From positions 2,555,659 to 2,619,658 of the forward strand of contig JAMPDC010000001.1 of assembly GCA_023665865.1 (NCBI GenBank): a stretch of 64,000 nucleotides of DNA, given 5' to 3'. This document shows, piece by piece, positions 1-10,085 of the stretch. The translations under genes were made by a program, and so were the position numbers. The stretch is from Staphylococcus sp. (GTDB lineage: Bacteria > Bacteroidota > Bacteroidia > Bacteroidales > Muribaculaceae). The notes under the pieces were generated by a model, which worked only from the letters and a program-made list of their open reading frames with translations, did no database searches and was not told the origin of the DNA. Position 1 is the first letter of the stretch; every line of letters begins with the position of its first letter.

Positions 1-815
1 CTGTGGAGGAGATTGTCGACGAGGTGCGTATGCTCACCGCCCGCGGAGTGAAGGAATTCAATGTCATAGCTCAGGATCTCACCAACTACGGCAAGGATCT
101 ATATGGGAAAGTTGAGATTGCCCGTCTGGTCGACGAGATCTCGCGTGTCGAAGGTGTGGAGTGGATACGTCTGCACTATGCCTATCCCAAGGATTTCCCT
201 CTTGAGTTGCTCGATGTGATGGCTGCGCGTCCGAATGTCTGCAAGTATCTCGACATAGCTCTCCAGCATGTGGCCGACAACGTGCTTGACAACATGCGCC
301 GCCACATCACCGGCGCCGAGACCCGTGAGCTGCTTGCAGAGATACGCCGCCGGGTGCCTGGCATCCATATCCGCACCACTCTCATGGTCGGTTTTCCCGG
401 CGAAGGTGAGGCTGAGTTTGAGGAGCTTCTCGATTTTGTCAAGGAGCAGCGATTTGAGCGCATGGGGGCCTTTGCCTATTGTGAGGAGGAGGATACTTTC
501 GGCGCCAAGAATTTCACTGATGATATCCCTGAGGAGGTCAAACAGTCGCGTCTCGAGCGTCTCATGGCTATTCAGGAGGAGATTTCGCTTTCGATTCAGG
601 AATCGAAGGTGGGAAAGACGCTGCGTGTCGTCATCGACCGTGAGGAACCCGAATTCTATGTGGGCCGCACCGAGTTTGATTCCCCCGAGGTGGATCCCGA
701 GGTACTTATCTCAAAAAGCATCCCGCTTCATCGCGGCGAATTCTATGATGTGAGAATCACATCCGCATTGCCGTTTGAATTGATGGCCGAGCCTGTAGAT
801 GGCTCTAAGCTTTGA
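1..815 (+). CDS. rimO: Ribosomal protein S12 methylthiotransferase RimO, C-terminal part
   Basis: Partial gene whose 5' end lies before the window. RimO is a cytoplasmic radical-SAM enzyme that adds a methylthio group to a conserved Asp of ribosomal protein S12. The visible part covers the second half of the radical-SAM core (TLMVGFPGEGEAEFEELL is typical of the MiaB/RimO family) and ends in a TRAM-like RNA-binding domain of about 65 residues (VGKTLRVVIDREEPEFYVGR). The N-terminal cluster-binding domain and the CxxxC radical-SAM motif are upstream and cannot be checked. The next gene begins 17 bp inside this one, suggesting co-transcription. MiaB is the main alternative; the acidic TRAM domain and the SPEVD segment favour RimO. 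Confidence 0.9.
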   Translation, partial: VEEIVDEVRMLTARGVKEFNVIAQDLTNYGKDLYGKVEIARLVDEISRVEGVEWIRLHYAYPKDFPLELLDVMAARPNVCKYLDIALQHVADNVLDNMRRHITGAETRELLAEIRRRVPGIHIRTTLMVGFPGEGEAEFEELLDFVKEQRFERMGAFAYCEEEDTFGAKNFTDDIPEEVKQSRLERLMAIQEEISLSIQESKVGKTLRVVIDREEPEFYVGRTEFDSPEVDPEVLISKSIPLHRGEFYDVRITSALPFELMAEPVDGSKL

Positions 816-2022
816 ACAAGAAAGAATGGAATTTGATCTTCTGACTAAGAAAGCTATCGATTATTGTCTGCGCGACAACATACCTTTTGTGGTCTATGCG
901 TTGCCGGGCGACAGCGAGTTTCGGTTTTTTGCATCACTGCCTGACACAGAGCAGTGTTCGCCGGCGTTTTCGGACGATAGTTCAGATTGTTTCTTTATAA
1001 ATTTCTTTGATAATGACGAGCCATACACTGCCGGTGTCAGATTTGAAATGACGGCGGCTGAGCTTGTCGAATCAATCGGTGCGAGTGACCGTGTGACATA
1101 CGCGAGAGCTGAGATCCAACCGCGCGTGCCTGCCACTTTGCGTGTCAGCTATACTGATGCTTTTTCCAGCATTATCCCGCGTCTGAAGGCCGATGGGGGT
1201 AAGGTAGTGCTCTCACGTCACCGCAGCATCCTTACATTCAAATTTCCGACGGAGATAGCTCAGGAATATTTCTCGATGACCGACAAGACCTTCCGCTATC
1301 TCTGTTTCACCCCGGAGACCGGTATCTGGCTCGGCTCCACGCCTGAACTTTTGCTCGAAAGTGATGGTAGTCGCCGGCAGATCCGTACGATGGCGCTTGC
1401 CGGTACGCGTCCGGCCGATGATATGGAGCCTTGGGACGACAAGAATATCCGTGAACATCTCTTTGTCACCGATTTTATCGTGGAAACTCTCCGTTCCGAA
1501 GGGCTGGAAGTGGCAAGTGGACAGACGGAGGAGTTGCGATTTCTCAATATAAAGCATCTCTGTACTCCTATTGCAGCCCGCGGAGTCCGTTATGTGCGCC
1601 GGCTGCTGGCGGAACTTAGCCCGACGCCGGCTGTGGCAGGCTATCCGCGTGAACAGGCTCTCGATGAGATAAATCTCCATGAGACTCACCGCCGCTTCTG
1701 CTATGGAGGTTATGTTGGGGTGCGTATTGACGGGGATTATCATGCATACGTCAATCTCCGCTGCTGTTTCATGGCCCCTGCCATCTACCGGGAGGAACTT
1801 TTCGGCTGGTTGTGCAATCTCTATGTCGGTGGAGGCATAGTCGCCGGCTCAGTGGAGAAGTCCGAATGGGCTGAAACCGAAGCTAAGTCCAGCTCTTTGG
1901 CCAATATACTGCTTTCCGGTCATCCGGCCGGCATAGAGGGGCCTGAGTTGAAACCTGACAATGTGGAGTTGCTGGACTTCGCACCATTTGACTTCGCAGC
2001 CCAACCGGCTGAAGAAGCATGA
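799..2022 (+). CDS. menF: Isochorismate synthase (chorismate-binding enzyme), menaquinone pathway
   Basis: 407-residue chorismate-utilising enzyme that should convert chorismate to isochorismate, the committed step to menaquinone. The C-terminal half has family landmarks: LAGTRP near residue 200, NIREHLFVTDFI, and the terminal GGGIVAGSVEKSEWAETEAKSS block that holds the Mg-binding Glu and substrate contacts. It overlaps the end of rimO by 17 bp; a start 29 bases downstream (ATGGAATTTGATC) is possible. menD, which normally follows in Bacteroidales, does not follow here. menB, menC and menE lie 56 kb away on the other strand. Salicylate- or anthranilate-type relatives are less likely because no partner gene is present. 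Confidence 0.85.
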   Translation: MALSFEQERMEFDLLTKKAIDYCLRDNIPFVVYALPGDSEFRFFASLPDTEQCSPAFSDDSSDCFFINFFDNDEPYTAGVRFEMTAAELVESIGASDRVTYARAEIQPRVPATLRVSYTDAFSSIIPRLKADGGKVVLSRHRSILTFKFPTEIAQEYFSMTDKTFRYLCFTPETGIWLGSTPELLLESDGSRRQIRTMALAGTRPADDMEPWDDKNIREHLFVTDFIVETLRSEGLEVASGQTEELRFLNIKHLCTPIAARGVRYVRRLLAELSPTPAVAGYPREQALDEINLHETHRRFCYGGYVGVRIDGDYHAYVNLRCCFMAPAIYREELFGWLCNLYVGGGIVAGSVEKSEWAETEAKSSSLANILLSGHPAGIEGPELKPDNVELLDFAPFDFAAQPAEEA

Positions 2023-2061
2023 AAACAAATCAATCTACAAGTCAACACAGTCAACACAGAA

Positions 2062-3438
2062 ATGAAAAAAGGTTCGCCGTTTATCATCATATTCATTGCC
2101 ATAGCTATTGTGGCAGTCGTGTCGCTCCTTCCCTTGTCGAAATGGAGTGGGGGGCGCATCAAGGATTTCAGTCTTGTCAGCGACATCCTCAAGGAAGTCG
2201 GGATTATGGAGGGTGCCCCTTCCTATGCTTCGGAAGAGGTCATAGATCCGGAGTTGCTTAAAGCTCAGGAAGAAAGCGAGGCCGGAGTCGTGAGTGAGCC
2301 TGCACCGGGTGAGCCGATCGACACCATAATCTCGCCCGTCAAGCCGTCGCGTGTCGGTGATGATGTCCGTATCGAGGACTACACAACGCTCGGCGTCGCT
2401 TTTGCTAATCTCAAGGATGCCATCGCTTCCGGTCGTCTGGCCCGCATTGCGGTCGTCGGCGACAGTTATATCGAAGGCGATATCTTCACGCAGGATCTGC
2501 GTGAGCTTTTCCAGAGCCAATATGGTGGCGAAGGTGTCGGATATGTCAACATGCATTCGGATTTTCCCGGATTCCGCCGCTCGGTGAAGCAGAGCGGGTC
2601 AGGCTGGAAGACCTATACCGCCAATAAGAAAGCAAACAGGGAATATCTTGACATAGCCGAGCAATACTCAATCCCGTCGGGGACTGCCACCTCTATATAT
2701 AAGGGCAGCACGACGTTTGAACACACTGCGTCATGGTCACGCTCGCGCTTTCTGTTCATTTCGCCTGAGGATGTCACAATCAGTGTTAAAACCGATGATT
2801 CAGAGTGGGAGGAGCGCAATATTGCAGGTTCGCCTTCCGTTCAATGTGTGGAGATTGCCCGTACTGTCTCCGAATTTGGCGTGAAAGCTACCTCGCCGTC
2901 GCTCGTCGGACTCGGTGTTTGGCTCGACGGAACGTCGGGCGTCAGCGTCGACTGTATGTCATCGAGAGGTTTCTCCGGTATCACTCTGACCAAAGTCAAC
3001 CCTGAGCTGTCGCATCAGTTGGCTGAGTATATCAATTACGACTTGATAATACTCGAGTTCGGTATCAATGCCATGAGCGCGCAGCAGAAAGACTATAGTG
3101 TCTACTGTTCACGAATGGTTGACGTCATCAACCATGTGAGACTTTGCTATCCGAAGGCTGACATCCTGCTCATGGGTGTCGGAGACCGGGGTGAGAAGCG
3201 AGGCTCCCAGGTGCGTTCGATGGCTACAGCCAAGGCGATGATAGACGCCCAGCGTGATGCTGCCCGCCGCTCACATTGTCTCTTCTGGGATACCCGTGAG
3301 GCTATGGGTGGTGAGGATGCAGTGGTCGAGTGGAGTTCCGCCGGATTGATCAACAAGGACTATATCCATCTTACACACAAAGGTGGTGCACGTCTGGCAC
3401 GGGAACTGTTTAACGCTATTCAAATGGACTTGCAATGA
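2062..3438 (+). CDS. Membrane-anchored SGNH/GDSL hydrolase-like protein
   Basis: 458 residues. An N-terminal hydrophobic segment (residues about 7-26, FIIIFIAIAIVAVVSL) should anchor it with the rest in the periplasm. SGNH landmarks are present: GDSY with Ser135, a block-III-like GIN (EFGINAM), and DYIH near the C-terminus giving Asp433 and His436, so the catalytic triad looks intact. It overlaps the next SGNH gene by 4 bp and is followed by an MBOAT acyltransferase, an arrangement like PatA/PatB or AlgI/AlgJ/AlgX in which the MBOAT moves acetyl groups across the membrane and SGNH proteins transfer or remove them. The substrate (peptidoglycan or another glycan) is not shown by the sequence. 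Confidence 0.75.
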   Translation: MKKGSPFIIIFIAIAIVAVVSLLPLSKWSGGRIKDFSLVSDILKEVGIMEGAPSYASEEVIDPELLKAQEESEAGVVSEPAPGEPIDTIISPVKPSRVGDDVRIEDYTTLGVAFANLKDAIASGRLARIAVVGDSYIEGDIFTQDLRELFQSQYGGEGVGYVNMHSDFPGFRRSVKQSGSGWKTYTANKKANREYLDIAEQYSIPSGTATSIYKGSTTFEHTASWSRSRFLFISPEDVTISVKTDDSEWEERNIAGSPSVQCVEIARTVSEFGVKATSPSLVGLGVWLDGTSGVSVDCMSSRGFSGITLTKVNPELSHQLAEYINYDLIILEFGINAMSAQQKDYSVYCSRMVDVINHVRLCYPKADILLMGVGDRGEKRGSQVRSMATAKAMIDAQRDAARRSHCLFWDTREAMGGEDAVVEWSSAGLINKDYIHLTHKGGARLARELFNAIQMDLQ

Positions 3439-4814
3439 AGCTATATTCAAAACTGATCATATCACTCGCCATCACTCTTGCCGCTCCTCTCATCCTCACA
3501 GCCCAGACTCCTGTCTCGGAGCCTGAGGCAGAGGAAACTACCGTGAGCGACGAGGAGGATGACGCCGACCGTGAGGCGCGCGAGAATTTTGTCATCATTC
3601 CCGACGAGGCCGATGATATCGACATCCCTATTCCTGCTTTTATAAAGCGTAACGCAAACCACATAATCATGAACGGTGCTGACTGGAGCAAGCTCCGTCG
3701 TGCATTTGAACTCAGCAAGGAGTCGCCTGTCTCTGTGGTGCACATCGGCGACAGCCATGTGCAGGCCGACATCAATACCGCCACAGTCCGCGAGCTTTTG
3801 CAATATGACTTCGGCAACGCCGGCCGTGGCCTGATAGCTCCGTTGCAGATATGTGGCACGAATCAACCGCGTGACTATATATTCCAGAGCCGTAATTCAT
3901 GGAATGCCGTCAAGCTAATGAACAAGTCGTGGATACAGACGGTCGGCTTCACGGGCACTTCAATCCGTCCGGCAAGTGCATCGAGCGAGATTACTCTCGG
4001 TACCGCTGAAACCGATGACTACAATCCATTCTCTTCTGCAACTATCTTCCACAACGGAAAACTGACGATCAAGGAGGTTGTGGACGGTGACGGAAACAAA
4101 TTGAATTTCCGCGCTATCCCGTCGCGCGACTATACTCAGATCGTATTCTCGTCGTTGGCTACCAAGATCAATGTATCGTTTGCCTCGGCCGGTGATCTCA
4201 CCATCTATGGCGCCTCGCTTTCCGGTGACCGTCCGGGAGTCTTCTACCATGCTATCGGCAACAATGGGGCGACCTATGATTCATATAACCGCATCGGTTC
4301 TGTCGGTATAGGTATAAACCCATTGCAGCCTGATCTTGTTATAGTGTCGTTGGGAACAAACGAGGCGTTTGGCAAACTCGACACTTCGAGGTTGAAAAGT
4401 GCTGTCCACAGGCTTGTCAGCAACATACGGTCATCAAATCCTGATGCCCTTATCCTCCTCACGACTCCGATGGAGTGTCATAAGAGTGTCACCACCACTC
4501 GGAAGACCCGTGTGAAAAACAGGGCTCGAAAAGGTCGGAAGGCTACTTACCGTACTGTCACCAAGTCAACGAAGTCTTATGCAGTCAACCGCAATATCGC
4601 GCCAATCCGGCAGGTGATTCTTGACTATGGGCGCCAGAATGGAATCGCAGTCTATGATTGGTATGAGGTAGCCGGAGGCAACGGGGCAAGTTCATCATGG
4701 ATCAGCTCAAACCTCTTTGCGAAAGACCGCGTCCACCACACTCACAAGGGCTACAATCTACAGGGGCGTCTGCTCTACGATGCTCTCCTCGATGCCCTTA
4801 GAAGCCAGAACTGA
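3435..4814 (+). CDS. Periplasmic SGNH/GDSL hydrolase-like protein
   Basis: 459 residues with a signal peptide (MKLYSKLIISLAITLAAPL, then LTAQ). An acidic low-complexity linker follows (residues about 28-65, EPEAEETTVSDEEDDADRE). The SGNH core contains GDSH (Ser107), a clear block III GTNE (SLGTNEAF) and DRVHHTH giving Asp431 and His434. It starts within the last codons of the preceding SGNH gene (ATGA-type overlap), so the two are translationally coupled. The two proteins differ enough to be functional partners rather than a recent duplicate. Likely role: transfer or hydrolysis of an acyl group on a cell-envelope glycan together with the MBOAT protein downstream (inference from context). Confidence 0.75.
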   Translation: MKLYSKLIISLAITLAAPLILTAQTPVSEPEAEETTVSDEEDDADREARENFVIIPDEADDIDIPIPAFIKRNANHIIMNGADWSKLRRAFELSKESPVSVVHIGDSHVQADINTATVRELLQYDFGNAGRGLIAPLQICGTNQPRDYIFQSRNSWNAVKLMNKSWIQTVGFTGTSIRPASASSEITLGTAETDDYNPFSSATIFHNGKLTIKEVVDGDGNKLNFRAIPSRDYTQIVFSSLATKINVSFASAGDLTIYGASLSGDRPGVFYHAIGNNGATYDSYNRIGSVGIGINPLQPDLVIVSLGTNEAFGKLDTSRLKSAVHRLVSNIRSSNPDALILLTTPMECHKSVTTTRKTRVKNRARKGRKATYRTVTKSTKSYAVNRNIAPIRQVILDYGRQNGIAVYDWYEVAGGNGASSSWISSNLFAKDRVHHTHKGYNLQGRLLYDALLDALRSQN

Positions 4815-4882
4815 ACCGGGCCAACAACTCGGATTGAACCTCTTCTTAACACAATATTGTCGTCTATCATCACGATCTGAAA

Positions 4883-6481
4883 TTGGAAACCATCGCTGCT
4901 TTCTTCAACGACCTCTTCTCACGGCTCGGCACACTGCTTCAGGATATGAATATTGATCTTGAGCGTCTTGCTGATGTGTTGAGCTATAATCCTGCGGAGC
5001 CTCTTCTCTTCAACACCGGACTGTTCATGATGCTGTTTGTGGTATTCATGTTCCTGTTCTGGCTTGTGAAGGGTGTGAGAGTTCTGAAGATGACGCTTGT
5101 GATCCTGTTTTCGCTCTATTTCTATTACAAATCATCGGGGCTGTGCTGTCTGATACTCCTCGGAGTCTGTATCAGTGACTATGTGCTCGGATTGTTGATG
5201 GAGTTTGCCGACGGTAAGCATCAGCAGAGAGTGAAACAGCTAATAGTTTTTGTCAATGTCGCTGTCAACGTCGGGATGCTCGCCTACTTCAAGTATTTCA
5301 ATCTCATACTTGACACACTCTCGCGTTTTGTCTCACTTGAGGGAAGTTTTGAGTCGTTGATTCTTCCGGCCGGCATATCGTTTTTCACTTTCCGTTCAAT
5401 CAGCTATATTGTTGACCTTTACCGCGGCCAGCTCAAGGCATGTACCAATCTATTTGATTATATTTTCTATCTCACGTTCTTCCCGCCGTTGCTTGCCGGG
5501 CCGGTGGTCAGGGCAAAGGATATGCTTCCGCAGATCAAGGCCAATCCAGTCGTCACCCGTGAGATGACGTCGGAAGGAGTCTATCTCATCATCATAGGTC
5601 TGATTAAGAAAGTTGTCATAGCCGATTTCATCAGCGGAAACTTTGTCGACCGTGTGTTTGACAATCCCGCTCTCTACAGCGGATTTGAGAATCTGATGGC
5701 TACTTTCGGGTTCACTATTCAGTTATATTGCGATTTCTCCGGCTACAGCGACATGGCTATCGGTATCGCCCTCCTGCTCGGCTATAGATTCATGGAGAAT
5801 TTCAACGCGCCCTTCAAGGCTCAGAATCCGACAGAGTTCTGGCACCGTTGGCATATATCGCTTTCGACATGGCTGCGTGACTATGTCTACATTCCGCTCG
5901 GTGGCAACCGTTGCTCGCGTCCGAGAATGTATTTCAACCAGTTTGCCACTATGGTCATCGGAGGTCTCTGGCACGGTGCTTCATGGATGTATGTGATCTG
6001 GGGAGCGATACATGGAGGCATGCTTGTGGTTCACAAGATGATCCGGCGTACATTCCCGCTCCAGATCTCAGAGCAAGTGGTGACGGAGACCGGCGAGATG
6101 GTCGTGGTCAGTGCCCGAGGCGGGTCATCTCCGTGGATCAAGGGGTTCAACATGGTTTTGACCTTCGTGCTTGTTGCCGTTACATTCATGTTTTTCCGCG
6201 CCCCGTCGATGGAGGATGTAGGGATGATGTGGCACCAGATATTGTTTGACTTCCACCTGTCGGTTGCTCCGCAGTTTGTCGAAGGTTACCTGAACATAGT
6301 CCTTCTGATGGTTGCCGGCTATGTGATACATGTCTCTCCGTCGCGTCTGACCTCACGTCCGCGTGTCCTTTTTGACAATGCTCCTGTGTGGGTCCAGTCA
6401 GTAGTGTTTGCGCTTGTCATCATCCTTGTCATCCAAGTACGTCAGAGTGACATCGTGCCGTTCATCTATCTGCAATACTGA
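4883..6481 (+). CDS. MBOAT-family O-acyltransferase
   Basis: Polytopic inner-membrane protein of up to 532 residues, of the AlgI/PatA/DltB superfamily. It should pass an acyl group from a cytoplasmic donor to a periplasmic acceptor. Diagnostic segments are FWHRWHISLSTWLRDYVYIPLGG (His321, His324) and GLWHGASWMYVIWG, whose His364 is the family's invariant catalytic His. Many hydrophobic helices surround them. The longest reading starts with TTG at 4883. An in-frame ATG at 4946 also lies before the first membrane helix and is a reasonable alternative. It is third in the operon after two SGNH proteins. Acceptor unknown. Confidence 0.85.
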   Translation: METIAAFFNDLFSRLGTLLQDMNIDLERLADVLSYNPAEPLLFNTGLFMMLFVVFMFLFWLVKGVRVLKMTLVILFSLYFYYKSSGLCCLILLGVCISDYVLGLLMEFADGKHQQRVKQLIVFVNVAVNVGMLAYFKYFNLILDTLSRFVSLEGSFESLILPAGISFFTFRSISYIVDLYRGQLKACTNLFDYIFYLTFFPPLLAGPVVRAKDMLPQIKANPVVTREMTSEGVYLIIIGLIKKVVIADFISGNFVDRVFDNPALYSGFENLMATFGFTIQLYCDFSGYSDMAIGIALLLGYRFMENFNAPFKAQNPTEFWHRWHISLSTWLRDYVYIPLGGNRCSRPRMYFNQFATMVIGGLWHGASWMYVIWGAIHGGMLVVHKMIRRTFPLQISEQVVTETGEMVVVSARGGSSPWIKGFNMVLTFVLVAVTFMFFRAPSMEDVGMMWHQILFDFHLSVAPQFVEGYLNIVLLMVAGYVIHVSPSRLTSRPRVLFDNAPVWVQSVVFALVIILVIQVRQSDIVPFIYLQY

Positions 6482-6487
6482 TCGCAT

Positions 6488-6510
6488 CGAAGTTTTCTTC
6501 GGGTATTTTT
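6488..6510 (+). terminator. Possible weak Rho-independent terminator after the MBOAT gene
   Basis: A 5-bp stem CGAAG/CTTCG with a TTTT loop is followed by GGTATTTTT just after the stop codon. The stem is short, so efficiency is doubtful. Confidence 0.4.
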
Positions 6511-6556
6511 GGTTAAATTTCACAAACCTGGGTGAGATATTTTTAAAAAAAATAGT

Positions 6557-6564
6557 TAACTTTG
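6557..6564 (+). promoter_or_regulatory. Bacteroidetes -7 box (TAACTTTG) for the DUF4301 gene
   Basis: TAACTTTG matches the TAnnTTTG consensus and lies 38 bp before the ATG. No TTTG box is found 19-21 bp upstream, so only the -7 element is supported. Confidence 0.5.
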
Positions 6565-6602
6565 GGTTGTGATAATACTAACAATATAACAATATAGTAA
6601 TT

Positions 6603-8126
6603 ATGCTTAGACCCGAAGACCTTGAACTCCTGAAAAACAAGGGAATAAGTGAAGTAGAAGTTGAATCACAGCTTCAGCGCTTCGTGACCGGATTCCCCTA
6701 TCTCCGTATTAGTGATGCAGCGCGTGTCGGCGCCGGCATATTCCGTCTTGATGACGAGGAAATAGCCGCCGCTCTCGAGCGTTGGAAAGAATATCTACAG
6801 CATGGTGGTGAGGTGTGCAAATTCGTGCCCGCCTCAGGAGCTGCCTCGCGCATGTTTAAGGCGCTTTTTGAATATGTCGACGGTGGAACAGACGAACTCA
6901 AGGAGGGCTCGCCGGTCGCCAAGCTTATCAACGATATAGACAAACTTCCCTTCCTCCCGGAGTTGCGTGAGACTGTCGGCCATCTATATGGTAAGTCGCT
7001 CGACGAACTTCTTGCCGAGGGACGCAACCGCGACATCATAGCCGCTATCGTCAATCCGGAAGGCATGAACTATGGCGGTCTCCCCAAAGGCTTGCTTAAA
7101 TTCCACACGTATCCCGAAGGTTCCCGCACACCGATCGAAGAACATCTCATGGAGGGTGCACAGACTGCCGCCAACTCAAAGGGTATCGTAAATCTTCATT
7201 TCACAGTCTCGGCCAACCACCGCAAGCTGTTTGAAGAGAAACTTTCAGAGGTGATTCCTGAGACAGAGAAGCGCACCGGCGTGAAATTTAATGTCAGCAT
7301 GAGTGAGCAGAAGCCTTCGACCGATACTATCGCTGTCAATCCTGACAACACTCCATTTATGGAAGACGGTCACCTACTGTTCCGTCCCGGAGGCCATGGC
7401 GCGCTCATCCAGAACCTCAACGATATGGAGTCGGCAGTTGTATTTATCAAGAATATCGACAACGTAGTTCCTGACTCGAAGCGCGGTGACACTATCCGTT
7501 TCAAAGAAGTGCTCGGCGGCTTGCTGCTTCAGGTCCATGACCAGATTGAAGAAGACCTTCTCGCAATCGACGAGAAAATCTATACAGCCGACGATATCAA
7601 GCGTATGCTTGACTATCTCAATAATGTCCTCAATGTCCGCGACGCTAAACTTGAGAACATGGCCGACGATGAGGTTGTCGAATACATCCGTCAGAAGCTC
7701 AACCGTCCCCTCCGCGTCTGCGGAATGGTCCGCAACGAGGGCGAACCCGGTGGTGGCCCGTTCATCGCCTATAACCCCGACGGTTCTACCTCACCTCAGA
7801 TCCTTGAGAGCAATCAGGTTGACCCGGCCAATGCCGAATATATGAAGATGATGGCTTCGGCCACACACTTCAATCCGGTTGACCTCGTCTGCTACATCAA
7901 GGATATCCATGGACATAAGTTCGATCTTCCCTCTTATGTCGATCCGGCTACCGGTTTCATCTCATCGAAGTCAAGCCACGGTAAGGAACTTCGCGCGATG
8001 GAGCTCCCAGGCCTTTGGAATGGAGCTATGAGCGACTGGAATACCGTATTTGTTGAGGTCCCCATCTCGACATTCAATCCTGTCAAGACCGTCAACGACC
8101 TGCTCCGCCCCGCACATCAGCAGTGA
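6603..8126 (+). CDS. DUF4301 family protein
   Basis: 507 residues, soluble, without signal peptide. The sequence matches what I know as the DUF4301 family, common and well conserved in Bacteroidetes (VCKFVPASGAASRMFKALFE near residue 80; RVCGMVRNEGEPGGGPF near residue 375). The family has no established biochemical function. The glycine-rich GEPGGGPF and SGAASR segments could bind a phosphate-bearing ligand, but that is a guess. It has its own -7 box upstream and a strong terminator downstream, so it is probably monocistronic. Confidence 0.75.
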   Translation: MLRPEDLELLKNKGISEVEVESQLQRFVTGFPYLRISDAARVGAGIFRLDDEEIAAALERWKEYLQHGGEVCKFVPASGAASRMFKALFEYVDGGTDELKEGSPVAKLINDIDKLPFLPELRETVGHLYGKSLDELLAEGRNRDIIAAIVNPEGMNYGGLPKGLLKFHTYPEGSRTPIEEHLMEGAQTAANSKGIVNLHFTVSANHRKLFEEKLSEVIPETEKRTGVKFNVSMSEQKPSTDTIAVNPDNTPFMEDGHLLFRPGGHGALIQNLNDMESAVVFIKNIDNVVPDSKRGDTIRFKEVLGGLLLQVHDQIEEDLLAIDEKIYTADDIKRMLDYLNNVLNVRDAKLENMADDEVVEYIRQKLNRPLRVCGMVRNEGEPGGGPFIAYNPDGSTSPQILESNQVDPANAEYMKMMASATHFNPVDLVCYIKDIHGHKFDLPSYVDPATGFISSKSSHGKELRAMELPGLWNGAMSDWNTVFVEVPISTFNPVKTVNDLLRPAHQQ

Positions 8127-8193
8127 TGCGCAGGTTGTGGAAGTGGATGGACATGACATGCACTTCTGACAGCACTCAACGATAGAAAAGACT

Positions 8194-8245
8194 GTATCTG
8201 TCGCCTTGATTGCCACAAAAAGCATAGGCGGCAGATACTTTTTTT
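8194..8245 (+). terminator. Rho-independent terminator of the DUF4301 gene
   Basis: A 13-bp stem (GTATCTGTCGCCT with AGGCGGCAGATAC, one G-U pair) is followed directly by seven T. Confidence 0.85.
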
Positions 8246-8307
8246 CACTTCCCGATTCATCGTTTCTCTCTTTTGAGTGTTATTATTAGTAAATAATATT
8301 TAAAATC

Positions 8308-9384
8308 ATGAGCAAAAGAGATGATATAAAAAAAATCTGGACGGAATGTTTCGATGACTCGCGTGAATATGTCGAGATGTATTTCGACCAGGTCTATAGG
8401 GATGATGAGGCGATGTTGCTTACAGACCAGACCGGTGCACCTGTGAGTAGTCTGATGCTTCAACGCTACCGGATGACTTTTCATGGAGAGGAACCGACGG
8501 TAAGCTATATTGCCGGAGCTGCCACCAAACGCTCGAAGCGCGGTATGGGCTACATGTCTCGCCTCATGCAGATGGCTCTTGAGGAGTCGGCTGAGCGAGG
8601 CGACATGATGTGTACGCTGATTCCGGCCGATGAAGCTCTTTTCTTCTTCTACCGTCGCTACGGATTCTCGACAGTGTTCTATACGAAAGAGCAGCGTTTC
8701 ACCGCTTTCCACTCTTTCCCGGTAAAGGGGGAGTATCATTGTGCAGACAATGTGATGAGTGATGAGACTTGGTGTGCGTTCAATGCCTTCCAGCATCGCC
8801 GCCGCTGCTACGTCACTCACTCACAGCGCGACTTTTTCAATATCCTGTCGGATTTGAAGACGGACGGCGGCAGTTTTGTAGTCATGGCCCGCGATGATGA
8901 GGACAAGGGGAGTGAGATTGTCTCGATGGCGTGGGGTGTCAAATGCGACGATATCCTGCTCGTGACCGATGTAATGGGTATAGACAGCGATGCGCGCTAT
9001 GCCGCGCTACGGCAACTGCGCGGTATCTACAGCGACATGCCGGTATTGCTCTACGGTCATCCGGATGATTCGATGGGTGGACGCCTGATGCCTCGCGGCA
9101 TGGGACGTCTGGTAAATGTCGAGAAGGCTCTCTCCATCATTGCCAAGGCATATCCCGACTTCAAGTGCCGCATTCGTGTGACCGATAAGCTGCTCCCCGC
9201 ACGCAACTCCCACATATATATCATCGATGCAGGTTCCTGTCTGGTCAACGACGGATATCGGGGAGAGCTTGATTTTGATGTCACAGTAGATGTGCTTGCA
9301 GATATAATCTTCAGTTCAGATCCGATAGGGTCGATAATCCGTTTCCCGACTGTCAGGCCGATGATCAGCCTGATGCTCGATTGA
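8308..9384 (+). CDS. GNAT N-acetyltransferase, Eis-like
   Basis: 358 residues. The N-terminal GNAT fold shows the acetyl-CoA loop region [21 protein letters not shown] (residues about 72-92) and the FYRRYGF motif seen in Eis-type proteins. The length and the C-terminal beta-rich part fit the Eis layout of two GNAT-like units plus an SCP2-like domain. Family members acetylate amines, but the substrate here is unknown. It is 22 bp upstream of engB on the same strand and so probably co-transcribed with it. No promoter was recognised. Confidence 0.7.
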   Translation: MSKRDDIKKIWTECFDDSREYVEMYFDQVYRDDEAMLLTDQTGAPVSSLMLQRYRMTFHGEEPTVSYIAGAATKRSKRGMGYMSRLMQMALEESAERGDMMCTLIPADEALFFFYRRYGFSTVFYTKEQRFTAFHSFPVKGEYHCADNVMSDETWCAFNAFQHRRRCYVTHSQRDFFNILSDLKTDGGSFVVMARDDEDKGSEIVSMAWGVKCDDILLVTDVMGIDSDARYAALRQLRGIYSDMPVLLYGHPDDSMGGRLMPRGMGRLVNVEKALSIIAKAYPDFKCRIRVTDKLLPARNSHIYIIDAGSCLVNDGYRGELDFDVTVDVLADIIFSSDPIGSIIRFPTVRPMISLMLD

Positions 9385-9406
9385 AAAAATTCTTATTAAA
9401 CATATT

Positions 9407-10012
9407 ATGATTGTCAATTCAGCACGTTTCGTCATTTCAAATTCCACGGTGGGAAAGTGTCCGAAGGATTCCCGCCATGAGTATGCTTTCATCGGACGCA
9501 GTAATGTCGGAAAATCGTCGCTCATTAATATGCTGACCGGTCGCAAAAATCTTGCAAAAACATCCTCGACGCCGGGCAAAACCATGCTTATCAACCATTT
9601 TCTCGTCAATGAAGAGTGGTATATCGTCGACTTGCCGGGCTATGGCTTTGCGAGCCGAGGCAAGGAGCAGCGCGAGCAGCTTGAGAAAATGATCAAGGGC
9701 TATATCCTCAAGCGCGAGGAGATGACAAATCTATTTGTTCTCATCGACTCCCGTCATAAACCGATGAAGATCGACCTTGATTTCTTCAACTGGCTCGGGG
9801 AGAACGGCGTGCCGTTTGCGATAGTCTTCACCAAACTTGACAAGCTTGGAAATCAGGCCGGCAAGCGCAACGTTGAGGAATATTGCAAGATACTGCTTGA
9901 GACCTGGGAAGAGTTGCCGCCTATTTTCCTCACGTCGAGCGAGACTTGCCGCGGACGTGACGAGCTTCTCGACTATATAGAGCAGCTCAATAAGCTCCCG
10001 ATGCAAGAATAG
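9407..10012 (+). CDS. engB: Ribosome biogenesis GTPase EngB/YsxC
   Basis: 201-residue TRAFAC-class GTPase that assists assembly of the large ribosomal subunit. All G motifs are visible: GRSNVGKSS (G1), the G2 threonine region around SSTPGKT, DLPGYGF (G3), TKLDKLG (G4) and TSSE (G5). Length is normal for the family. It follows the Eis-like gene closely and may share its transcript. Confidence 0.95.
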   Translation: MIVNSARFVISNSTVGKCPKDSRHEYAFIGRSNVGKSSLINMLTGRKNLAKTSSTPGKTMLINHFLVNEEWYIVDLPGYGFASRGKEQREQLEKMIKGYILKREEMTNLFVLIDSRHKPMKIDLDFFNWLGENGVPFAIVFTKLDKLGNQAGKRNVEEYCKILLETWEELPPIFLTSSETCRGRDELLDYIEQLNKLPMQE

Positions 10013-10085
10013 CCGTATTCCTACCGAACACTTCACCTCAATAATCTGTTACATTTTTATAAAAACCCAAAGAATAATTCAGATT

